From Certhia americana (taxonomy: Eukaryota; Chordata; Aves; Passeriformes; Certhiidae), in contig CM031864.1 of the NCBI GenBank assembly GCA_018697195.1, positions 29,563,668-29,627,667 of the forward strand: a stretch of DNA of 64,000 bases, written 5' to 3'. The position numbers and the translations under genes are program-made. Under the pieces are notes generated by a model, which did not search any database, was not told the origin of the DNA, and worked only from the letters and a program-made list of their open reading frames with translations. Below are positions 44,607 to 55,500 of this stretch, piece after piece (positions within the stretch are counted from its first letter, which is position 1; every line of letters starts with the position of its first letter).

Positions 44607-47600
44607 AGCATCTTTCCTCTCCCCATGCTCAACAGTCAGGACATTCCTAAATTGAGCTATACCACTTTCAGGCGCATCCAGGGAAGTGCTTTGGGCTGGG
44701 AGGTCCTGTATGAGGACTGAACTGCACCCAGGTGACACCAGCCACGGGGTGGCTGTCCTGATGTTGCATCACCAGGATGTGCCACCCCTGGGTGCAGCTG
44801 CCTCTGCTTGGACCCATGACAGCAGCTCCTGGTGGGCTCCCAAGGTGCTCCCGAGCTGGGAGACCTGGAGACACAACGTGTTTCACCCACCACTAGCAAC
44901 AGGAGGGCTGGAAAAATCAACCCAACGCCTGAGCAAGCGCTTAGCTCAGAAGTGACCAAGGACAGGGAGCTCACCCACCCTGGGGTGAGGGGGATGAGTG
45001 CACTGTGGGGACTGACCTTGTGTAAGCAGCAGTGGCCGACTGGTCTCCCCCGGAGCGCTGCAGGAGGCTGACGAAACCCCCCAAGGCAGGCAGGCAGTAG
45101 CTGCTGGCCCTGGCTGTGAGCAAACATTGCACGCTCCGCAGCAGGCCCATGCTCCCTTTGAAGATGCTGCCAGGGTCAAGGGTGGCCGCGGGCTGGTGGC
45201 CAGAGAGCTTTCAGCTTTCCAGAGCAGATCACCTGGGCTGCGCTAAAGGGCAGTTTAGGAAAGCAAATTAATAAGTGCAAACATGCAGAAGCACATGAAG
45301 AGTGGGGAAAAAAACCTCTCCCACCCCATGCAGCTCCCCGGACCACGCGCCAGGACGCACAGAGGGAGGAGGGACCTTGGGGCACGGCCCCCCAGGACAG
45401 CCCAGGTGCTGCCACCTCCCTCCCCACCCCTTTCTGAGCCACCTGGGTGCCTGTCCCCGTGCCCGCCGCTCACCTTGCCACCCCTCCCAGGACCCCACGG
45501 CATTGGTCCATGCCCCAGCAGCCCCTTGCCCAGATCCAGCAGCATTCCCGGCAGGCAGCCCCTACCTGCTGCCGGCTGTGCTCCGCAGACCTTTCCCGAG
45601 CACGTGCTCCCCTTCAACAGCAGCCCAGGGGGAAGCTGGAAGATGAGAACGTCAGGGGCAGGCGGGATTTGAGACCCAGAAATTGCTTGGCTCAGTTTGT
45701 TCTGTACAAGGGTGGAGAATATCCCAGGGAGCGCTCAGCACATGCCTTTCCCCACAGTTGGAAATCAGTCACACTGTGTGTTGGCAGCGTTGTTTTTGTT
45801 GGGATTTTTTTCTCCCCCCTCCCGTTTTCTTTTTTTATTGTCCGCACTGTTAAAAGCACTCCCAGCCAGGTTGGGAATGTGTTAGCTGTGGCTGGCACAT
45901 TAATTTCAGCCTGACACACCTCCCAGCTCCGTAAGGGAGAGTACAGAAATCCTCACACCGCTGCCTAAATGGATTAAGTGGTGAATCCGGGCCTGACATT
46001 GTAAATTATAAGAGGTAACAGCAAAGTGCCACTGCCCATGCCCCTCCCTTGTGGCTGAATTAGGTCCCTGTCCTGCCACAGCACATACTTAACCCAGGCT
46101 GCTGAAGTCAACAGCCCCAGAGGCTCGGATAAGGTTACACCAGTGGTTCTGCTTCAGCTGGAGGGGAGACAAGTGAAGGCAGAGCCTGCCACAGGGGCTG
46201 TCAGGTGTAAGGGACAGTCCCAAGCAAGGAAACCACAGACAGATGGCAACAGGCTCAAAAATACTCCCCAAGGAAACACCAGTGGCGTCCTCGCTGAGCA
46301 AACAGATCTTACGCGCTCAGGAGACTGAGCATGGAAGTCTCATGTGAAAAATAATTGTAATTATGTTCAAGAAAGGAATTATTATTTAAGTCTGAACTGG
46401 AATTCCTCAGGCCTTGGGCAACTCTAGTTTTAAGGCATTGTGGCCTAGTGTCCTATAAACTATTTATATTAAAACAGGATGAGGCTGTACAGTGGGGAAA
46501 AATCCCAAATTTTCCCCCAAAAGCTCATTGTGGCCATATAATACTTATACTAGAGGGGAGAGCAGTTTTGTGCACTCAGGCTGGAGTTTCCCAGATTTCT
46601 GGGTCTCCAGACCATCACCCAGAACCAGAAGCAATGCTGAGATGTTCAGGGTGTGTGGGAAACAACCCCCACCCTCCTGATGGCACCAAAAGGGACAGGC
46701 TGGGCTGCTGGGGCAGGCTGTGAGTGGCCAGGGACCACAGGCAGTGAGGCTGACATTGTGTTTGGGCAGCCTTGGACTTTGCCACTGTGGGGAACAGTGC
46801 CAGCTGATGTTGGGCAAGGAGAAAAATCCCAGCCCCATCCCCTCTGCTGCCCTGGGAACGTGAGGATCTGCCATTCGTCACCTCAGGGCTGCCAAGAGAG
46901 GGCTGCTCCCCACACCAGGGGCGGGGGACAGGGGTGATCCAGGCTGGGGCAGAGGGGGCACGGAGCCCTCCTGACGTGTTTGGTGTTGCAACCCTGCCCT
47001 TATCTTTTCATGGAGTCCAGCCACTCAGAGCTTCCTTCTAAATCTGGCCTGTGCTCATGTGTCCACCTCTTTTTTTTCAAACCTTTTTTGGTTTTTCCTG
47101 AATAGCCACCCAGCTCACGTGAGCTCATCTTGTGAGGCGACAATGTGCCCCAGGAAAACCTGGGAAGCTGCAGCCAGGTTGAGGAGAGCTCCATCCTGCC
47201 AGACCTCTTGGGGTATCCTCTTGGGGAGAAACTCCATGGAAATGGCCACAGTGCTCATGTTGGCCAATTCCTGCTCACAACCTTAGTTTTTTCCTGGCAG
47301 AAGCCATCACAGTCCCACTGAGGTCAGTCCAGAACTGAATGAGCACCCAAGGAGCCACCCCAGCCTCTGAGGATGCTACTGCTCAGCTGCCAGCTGGAAA
47401 ATGTGTTAATTTTTTAAAGTTTTGACCTTAATCTGAGGAATTCTGAGTCTTTTAGGTGTGAGACAGCCACCCGTCGATTCCTAACCCTCCCTCTCATCTC
47501 TTGGACTCAGCAGCATAAATCTTTATGGATCCGTGATCAGAGCTGCTCCTCCCCAAAGTCTTCCATAACTCCTTCCCGCAGCTCCTCCTGGCACCCCCGG

Positions 47601-48355
47601 GTTGAGCAGGTGTTTTGTGGATCACGGCTTTCCCCACATCAGTTTGGGTTTTAGCCCTTGTGGCTGGGCTGTGGCCGAAGGAAGGAGAGTGTACACCCCC
47701 GAGTGGCAGTGTCGGTAGCCCAGCACTGTCCCCCTGGGCCCCCAGCACCAGCCCCACAATCAGTTCGGAGCTGTCCCTGTGCTCGCTGGCGCTGTCACAA
47801 GCCGCTTGCTGAGATGCAGAGCCCGGCTGCTGCTGAGAACAGCCTGGCATTCCTGATTTGACAGCGCCACCTCGTGAGGTGGCTCTGCTCCTGGGGACAC
47901 TGTGGGGACACTGTCCTGCCCCTCTGCTGCCTGTGCAGAGCCCGGGTGTCCCCAGGTCTGGCACCTCGGCGTTACAAGGAGCTGGATCAAATACCCACCT
48001 GGGAAGCAGATTCCTCCTCCTGCGAGGAAAACAGTTCACCCAGCAGCAGGATGGGCTCCTTCTTTTTTCTCCTCTGTCTCCTTCTCCTCTGCCAACTGGA
48101 AGGTCTCCAAGGTTGAGTCTCAGCCCCAGAGCTGATGGAAGATAAGAAATGCGGGCTAGGTTTGTTTGGGTTTCCTGTGAAATTCCCATCCCAAGCTGAG
48201 CAGATGGACTGACAGTGACCACACCCAGCGCTGAGGTGCCACCAGGAACCTGCTTTGAAGGCAAGAAGTTTGCCCCAGCAGGGAGAGGGGAAGGGTTTCA
48301 TTTCACGACTGCCTGAGTGTGTGTCTACAGGGCTGGCGATTTAAAAAGTGACATT

Positions 48356-48715
48356 TCACAGAATCACAGGAGGGACCACCTGGTCCAACATCTCAGCTCA
48401 AGCAGGGTCCCCTGAGCTCAGTACTGAGGATTGTGCCCAGATGGTTCTCGAATTTCTCCAGTAAGGGAGACTCCACAACTTCTCAGGGTAACCTGTTCCA
48501 GTGCTCACTTGCTCTCACAGTAAAGAAGTTTTTCCTCATGTTCATGTGGGAATTCCTCCTTTCCAATTTCTGCTCATCCTATTGCTTGGCACCACTGAGC
48601 ACCATCATCCTCTGGATATCCCCTCTTCAGGCACATACAGACACTGATCAGGTCCTCTTTCAGTATTCTCCTGTGCAGGCTAAGCAGGCCTGGAGGGAGC
48701 TGCTGTGGTCCCTGA
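48356..48715 (-). mobile_element. CR1 LINE, longer 3' fragment
   Basis: About 360 bp in reverse. It starts with TTTCACAGAATCACAGG and holds TAACCTGTTCCAGTG, GTAAAGAAGTTTTTCCTCATG, TTGGCACCACTGAGCACCAT and TCAGTATTCTCCTGTGCAGG, which are CR1 3' region blocks. The longest CR1 copy here. Confidence 0.88.
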
Positions 48716-49439
48716 GAATCACCAAAACAAGTGTGTCACAATCAGAGTGGCACTTTGGAACGCAGCACCAGAACACTGCACCATCATGACGACTGCTGGT
48801 GAGTCACCCTTTGCTGGGGGCTTCATCCCCTCTAAAAACACACCCCAAAAAGTTGGAAAAAGGGGGTAAACCAGCAGTATTAAGCTTTGAAATATGGGGT
48901 TTCCCTGTAAAACAGCTGTGCCTTCATGGAAGAGGACATTTCCAAGGGCATCCACCCACCAGCAGGCTGATGCCAGCCCACCTTCTTGCACCCAGATCTT
49001 CCAGACATGAATAAAACTTTACAGGGTGGTGGGAGGTGTTGGGCACTGTCATTGCACTGATGGATAAGGTGTGTTATGCCCAGTGTCTGGGTAAGGCAGA
49101 GGAGCACAGTTTGTGCCCTGCAGCACCTCCCTTCTCCTACCCTAGGGATGCCACCACATCTGTGCCCAGCCTCCCTGAACCACATACCTTTGCTGTTTAG
49201 GAGGCTGCCATCCAAACTTCCCAGCTTCTGCTTCTCAACTTGGTGTTTTCCAAACCTGGTGCCTGTGCCACCTAGCCCAAAACACATTTCACAGACTGTC
49301 CCAGCTCCAAATCCTCCCACAAGCTTGTAACACATATCCCCTAAAGCTGATTTCCGCCCCCCAAATGCCTCCTTTGGCTCACACTGATGTCACAGCTGGC
49401 AACACAAAGCCCAAGTAACTTTCTCTTCTCCCCCTGTAG

Positions 49440-49522
49440 CATCCATAGCCTCCACAGACATGGGGCTGCTGCTGCAAGATGATGTTTTTGTTGACTTTTT
49501 CAACACCTTTCTGAGTCTTCCC
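49440..49522 (+). CDS. RGSL1: RGSL1 exon A (first recognisable coding exon)
   Basis: Acceptor CCCCCTGTAG ends at 49439 and donor GTAAGT starts at 49523. From the ATG at 49460 it encodes MGLLLQDDVFVDFFNTFLSLP, matching the start of human RGSL1 as I recall it. Because a good acceptor precedes the ATG, the frame (open back to 49440) may continue into an upstream exon. Confidence 0.85.
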
Positions 49523-52500
49523 GTAAGTCCACTCTGCACCATAAAACCTGGGACCTTTCAGAGCTCTCCTCAGATGAACTTTCTGTGGCATTAAAGGCCC
49601 CAGGAAAACTGGGAGTACACCACTTTCAGGCTGGAAAATGAGGGAAACCTGAGGATCTCAACTTGGAGATAGAGGTCTAAAAGGGAATTCGATGCCCTTC
49701 TGTGTAGTAGGAGCAAACTAGAATACTGGGCACTTGGCTCCTCTGCCACCCTCCATCTCTTTCAGCTCTTCCTTTCCGTTTTGTTCCAGGTTTTTGGCCA
49801 GACACCCCTTTATATCAGTGGCATGGGCCGGTGGTTCCTGTGGCCAGAGCTGCCGAGCCACCTGGTGAGAGCATGCCCCTTGTTAGAAGGGAGGATTGGA
49901 AGGAAGAGGGAGAAAGTGCACAGGGCAGGGGAGGGAAGAAGCCGGTTTTTCGCTGCCAAGGCCCCTCTCTGGCTCTCCCATTCGTGCAGCTGGGCGATCA
50001 TTTCAAACCCAGGCGTCATCTCGCTTTTAAGCCCTGGGCGGAGCACAAGCCATTTAAAGTCCTGCTGTAGTTTATGGGGTCTATCTATAAACACCGAGAG
50101 CTGGAGCGAAGGAGAGCATGTTGGCGGCAGAGAAGGGCACAAACATCAGCCCCTTGTCCTGGATTCCTGCTGAATCCAAGAGGAGCGGAGCCCTGTTGCG
50201 CCCCAGGCCGGCTCAGCCCTCCCTTCCCATGCGCGTCCCCGTTCCCCACAGCCGCCAGCGCCGCTTGCAGCGCTCAGATCCCAAATCAAAAAGGATCCTG
50301 CTCCTCTGCAAGCTCCCGGGAAGCTGCCATGCCTGGGCTCTGGGAAGAGGAGAGGCAGGGGAGGGAAGCCCTGCAGGCAGCCGTGCAGCGCCGGGGCTCC
50401 CGCGTTCGCAGGCAGAGATTTTGGGGACGCAAGCAAGAAAGCAAGCAGGGGCTGTAACTTGAGTGTCCCCCTTGTGCCTCAGCACCGGGATGGCTTTCAC
50501 CTCCATAAAGCAACAGGGCGCCTTCCCCACCTCCTTCCCCTGTAGCAGGGACCTGTTACTCACCCTAATCGCCAGGCAGGAGCCGGCTCCTTGCTCGCAG
50601 CTAATCCTCGCCTTGGGCAACGCAGGATCCCAGCCCCGCGGCTTTACTGGCTTGGTTGGAAAAGCACCGGCTGCCTCACTTCTGCAAATCCAGCCTGTGC
50701 CTCCACCTCGTGCTGTGCCAGAGGCTGCTGGGTTTCATTCGCTCGGGGGAAGCAGGTGAGTCATCGCGGCACGGAGGAAATCGGATCGGCTTCTTCTCTG
50801 CGGCCGGGCTTCCTCTCTCTCCGGGGCTGTCACAGCCTGGTGCCTGCCCAGTGGGTCGTGCCTCTGCTCCGGGCTAAGAAGGCGTTGCACATCCCATTTT
50901 TAGGGATGCAGCGGGTCCCGATGGGATGTGCAGGGATTTACTCCACCACGCTGTTAATAGAGGCTCGCTAAGTACCTGGCTAGCAGGGTTTACCGAGGGG
51001 TCCAGGGGTGAAGCGGGGCTGGAGAACATCCTGGGGCGTGGGAAACCGAGGTGCTGATGCTTTGGGTTTGCTGGTGTGCAGGGATGCACTGGGAAAACAG
51101 GTTGTGGTCTCTCTTACTGGCAATAAGTCTGGATTGTGCTCATTTTGCACCTAAAATGAGCCCTATCAGTCCAGGCAGGGTCTTCCTCAGCGTGCATGTC
51201 AACTGCCATTGGAAAGAAAGCTGTGGCAGCAGGAATGCAGATTCTTATTTCAGAAAAATAAGCAATTCACCAAGGCTTTTGCTGAGTATATTGCTGCTGC
51301 TTCTCCAGTCGGGTTGAAACTCAAAGCTGGAGGAAGTTGAGGGTGAGCCCCAATCTTGGGCAAGAAAAGATGGACATTTGCAAGGAAGAGAGGCACAACA
51401 TCTGGACAGGCTGTCCCTGACAGGAGCGAGTCATCCCTGCAAACACCACGTGTGCATCCCACAGCCTGTCCGAAACTCCCAGTTCAGGGTGATTTGCTGT
51501 TCTCCCTCCAGAAGCCTCTTTCAGGATCGGAGCTGGAGAGTTTCCTTGGGATCTGACAGGCAATCCCTGATGCCATCTGTCCCGCAGCAGAGCTCCTGAA
51601 CTGGCAGAGCGCTGACCTGTGGCTGCTGGAGAGGTGCATCAGTGGGAGCCAAGGCATGCAGCACTTTCTCACCTTCGTCCAAGGAACAGCAGGTGGGCTC
51701 GGAATGCTCCACATCCCCGTCCCAGACAGCCACAGGCCACCTGCCTGCAGGACACTGGCACAGAGCTGGGGGCATGGGTAAGATGCCAGAGAAAGCTTTA
51801 GAAGGTAAGCCAGCAGCAGAGCTGGGAGGGAGAGGCATAACCATGTCTTTTCTCTGCTCTGCTCCCTCCGTTCATCCAGGTGATCTTTCCTTCTGCTTCA
51901 TCCATCCCCGGGGCTGTCAGGGGCTCCTCCCAACTCCCATCCCTCGTCTGATCCATAGGGGAAGAACTGATTGACTTCTGGCTCATCACCGAAAGGCTGC
52001 TGGGTGTGGATGAGTCAGGTGGGAGTCAGAGGGAGCTGTTCTTGTCCCTGGTCCACAGGCTGCAAGCCACTCACCTGCGTGAAGGCTCCAGCGTCCTCAC
52101 CCTCTGCACCACCATTGTTGGTAAGAAACACGGGAGCTGGGGATGGGCACCGCCCTTCCAGAGAAAGGGTTGTTCCTGGATGATCCCAAGGGGATGGGAT
52201 GGCATCACCTGCTTGCTTTGGCTGGGGAACAGCCTGCACAGAGCCACCCCCCTGTCATAATTCCCTGCACCCATCTCAGGATCTCTGCCGAAAGCCAAGC
52301 ACATCCAGTCCATCAGCACCAGGAGGGAGGTCCTGAGCAAGATGCAGGCACAGGCCCTTTTTATGATTCAGAGTTACTGGCTCCCTAAATTCTTCGTACA
52401 CTGCAAGACGGGAATGGAGGAAGAGGAATCGTGCCAGCCTTTGCTCCAGGAATATCAGGAACGTTTATTACAGGCCTGCTGGCAGGAGCCCCCAGGGTTT

Positions 52501-55500
52501 TCAGAGCCCCTCCCCACGATGCACATCAAAAGGAGCCGGGGCATGTCAGGGCCCTACTGCAGCCAGAAGGCCAAAGCAGGGATCTGGGCTCTGGTCAAGG
52601 AGGGGAGAGACACCCAAGAACAGAAAATGGCCACTTTTTGGGTGAAACCAGAGAAGCAGCCAGGGCCAGCTGGGAGCACAGAGGAATTGTGTCTGGATAA
52701 GGATGCTTTGGGATCAGTTCCTCAGCAGTCAGAACATCCTGCAAATACTGCCTTTAGAGGCAGAGGAGGAGTAACATTTCCTGGAAGACCTCAGTCCAGT
52801 GCAGAGCAGGATCTAGAAAACCTCTGGAAGGAGAAAATCCTCTCTGACCTGCCTTCCTCTGCATCCCTTGCCCGGCTGCCATCCCTGAAAAAGCCAGTCA
52901 AGACTTTGGATTTCCTTCCCTGGGCCCTAAGTGCCGAGGTCTGTGCAGGACGACCCTTCAGAGACTTCCTGCAGCACCAGAATCGGCCCATGGAGACTCA
53001 TCTCCTGGACCTGTGGCACGACCTGGAAGAGTTTCTGCCCGTGGTGCTGGACTCCAACAGAGAAAACAACTTCTTCCTGCGCCATTTGATTGGGGAAAAT
53101 ATCTGCAAGACCTACCTGGAGGAGAGCAGCTTTGAGAAGCTTCCCTTGGAGACCAGCACTCTCGTGAGTCTGTGGAACCATCTGATATGTGGAGAATTCT
53201 CCCCCTCGATCTTCAGTGCCCAGAAGGAGATTTGCAAGGTACACAGGGATGCTGGCAGCTGGTCAGGCTGGGAGGTACAGCTGGCATTGGCACCCCTGTG
53301 GAGGTGTGGGAATGTTTACGAAGTGAAGCATTTGGAAAATTAAGAGGAAAAGAGCTCAGGAAGGGCAAAAATTTGCAGTCACCTTGCACTAGACCAGTGA
53401 CCAAGATGCCCCAGGCCAGTGGAGAGGAGCATCCTCAATGGTTTGCTGGGCAGCAGAACAGGGGTGAGCAGCCATTGAATATCTCTGGTGACCCTGGCCA
53501 GATGCACATTCCAAGGGCTGGGGATCACAGGGCAGTGGCCATCCTTTTGCATCCATCACTGGTTCCAGCACAACCCCAGTAAAACCCATTTAGAACCCCT
53601 GCCCTTCTGGGGACCAAACTGGATGTACAGGCATGTCCTGGGCATGTCAGCAAGTTTTGAGCCACACATGGCAACAGAGCAGTGACCCTGCCTGAGGACA
53701 ATCCCCCTTTGCTCCTCCTCAGGTGCTCTGTGGCCTCTACGAGGAATTTCTGGCTGACGATGACAGGAGGTTCCTCCAGATTATGGTAAGAGGGATGCAC
53801 AGGGGCATCCTCGGGGAGCATGCAGGCTCCAGCACAGGGGATGTGAAAACTTGGAGAGAGAGAGGAAGGGAGGGAGGGAAGGAGGGAAGGAGGAAAAGCC
53901 CATCATTAGCTGCAGTGGTCTGTCATCCCGCAATATCCCCAGGCAATGCTGCCACAGGGTGACACAGCAGATCCTACCCTGCTCCAGCTGCCTCCAGGAT
54001 CCTCAGCTCTTCCAGCACAGCATCCCGTTAAACTGGCAGCACTGCAGGCACAACCTGCAAGAGCTGCCCCATGACCCTGCCTAAAAGCAGGAAGAAATGT
54101 AATTGCAGGCTTTTAGAGGAGGCATGGGTGAGCCCAGCACTTCTGGGAATTGATCTCCCCCTGGCTTTTTTCCTTGCCCACGCTATTAATGTGTAATTAT
54201 TACTGCTATTAATGTGACTCATGTGCATGACACACATGGGATGACCCTGCCCCAGCACCATAGCCTGGCCAGCACAGGGAAGGAAGAGGCCATACAGCCT
54301 TTTAGCCTATGACTCAACCACCCTCAAGTTTTCCACATATTTTTTCCACCCAAAAGGATGATACAAGAAATCAGAGTCACATAAGCACTCTTCCCAGACT
54401 ATTATTCGTCCTGGCATCAGAAATCTTGTAATACCTACCCCAAATTCCAGCATTACACCCAGAAACCTCCTTGCAGGCAGAACCCCCTGAGCATCCCACC
54501 TGCACTGGCACCTGTACAACCCATGCAGGCAGTTTTTCTCACTGCAGATGGTGCTCTTCAAACCAACTGTTTCCCCCAAAATTAAATGTAAAATCAGCAG
54601 CTGATCCTGGAAGTGCTAAGGAGAAGCTGTCAGGGCTTGGTACCCTCAAAGACCTTCCTCTCAGTCTCATCACTCAGAGCTGAGCATTTTGGAGAAGTCA
54701 GCTGGCAGCTCCCGACCCTGACTCGTTAACTGCTCTTGGTCGGAAGTTAATTAGCTGCCCAGGTTTTTCAGCATCTCTTGTCAAGGAAATCTCCCCTCCG
54801 AGGCCAGAGCTGGTCTGGGAGTGCAATTAGCACTTCAGCAGGGGTCAGGTCCTGCTCTCTGTGGGCACCATCCCCCGAGCCAAACTCCTCACGTCTCTCC
54901 TGCTCTGGTGTCAGGGGAACTGCTGGGAGCATAGCAGGGTTATTTTTGGTGCCTGCTCTCAGCTCTCAGCCAGAAATCAGCCACTCTACCCCTGCTGCTT
55001 GGTGAGCTGTGCAAACTCTGTCTGTGGGGAGAGGCAAAACCTGCAGGAGGGTTTTGTGGGGAATGAGGGAGGCACTCTTAGGGCACCAGCTGGAGCCAGC
55101 CCTGGTGACAGCAGCCAACAGAACAGCACACGAGGCCACCAGGCTGCTGGGGACACCTTCAGGGTTGTTTCCAGCCCCCCTGGGGGGATGCTCTCTTCAG
55201 GAAAGCTGCAAGACCATGTCTGGCCACCTTCTGGCTGTCTGTCCCCGGTACACCCCAGCCAGCTGAGCTGAGCTTTGTGCTCACACAGATTCCTTCCAGA
55301 CTGCTCAAAGCTCAAGCAGAGATCTAAACTGGGCAGATTTGTAGTCTGAGGCCCAGTAAAACACATGGGCACAGTGCTGGAGATAGGGAAGGTGCTCTGT
55401 GCCATCACCCTGTCCTTTTCTCGCTGCAGGCTCCAGAGATGGATGTCCTCATGCCCAAGATGCTGGGCCATGCTGCTGGCAGAGAGGAACATTTCCATCT

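Larger units (their letters stand above)
41391..49439. other. Region between the divergent GLUL and RGSL1 genes
   Basis: Begins in the GLUL CpG island, then holds a T25 run, a G/T-rich tract at 44,296-44,347 and two reverse CR1 copies. No counterpart of the single-exon TEDDM1 gene, which lies here in human, is visible. Distal GLUL enhancers and any upstream RGSL1 exon would be expected in this stretch, but I could not identify them. Confidence 0.55.

Noticed and set aside
52019..52020. Donor GT inside RGSL1 exon E
   Set aside because: Reading through keeps the frame and the mammalian segment length; splicing here would lose a conserved helix.
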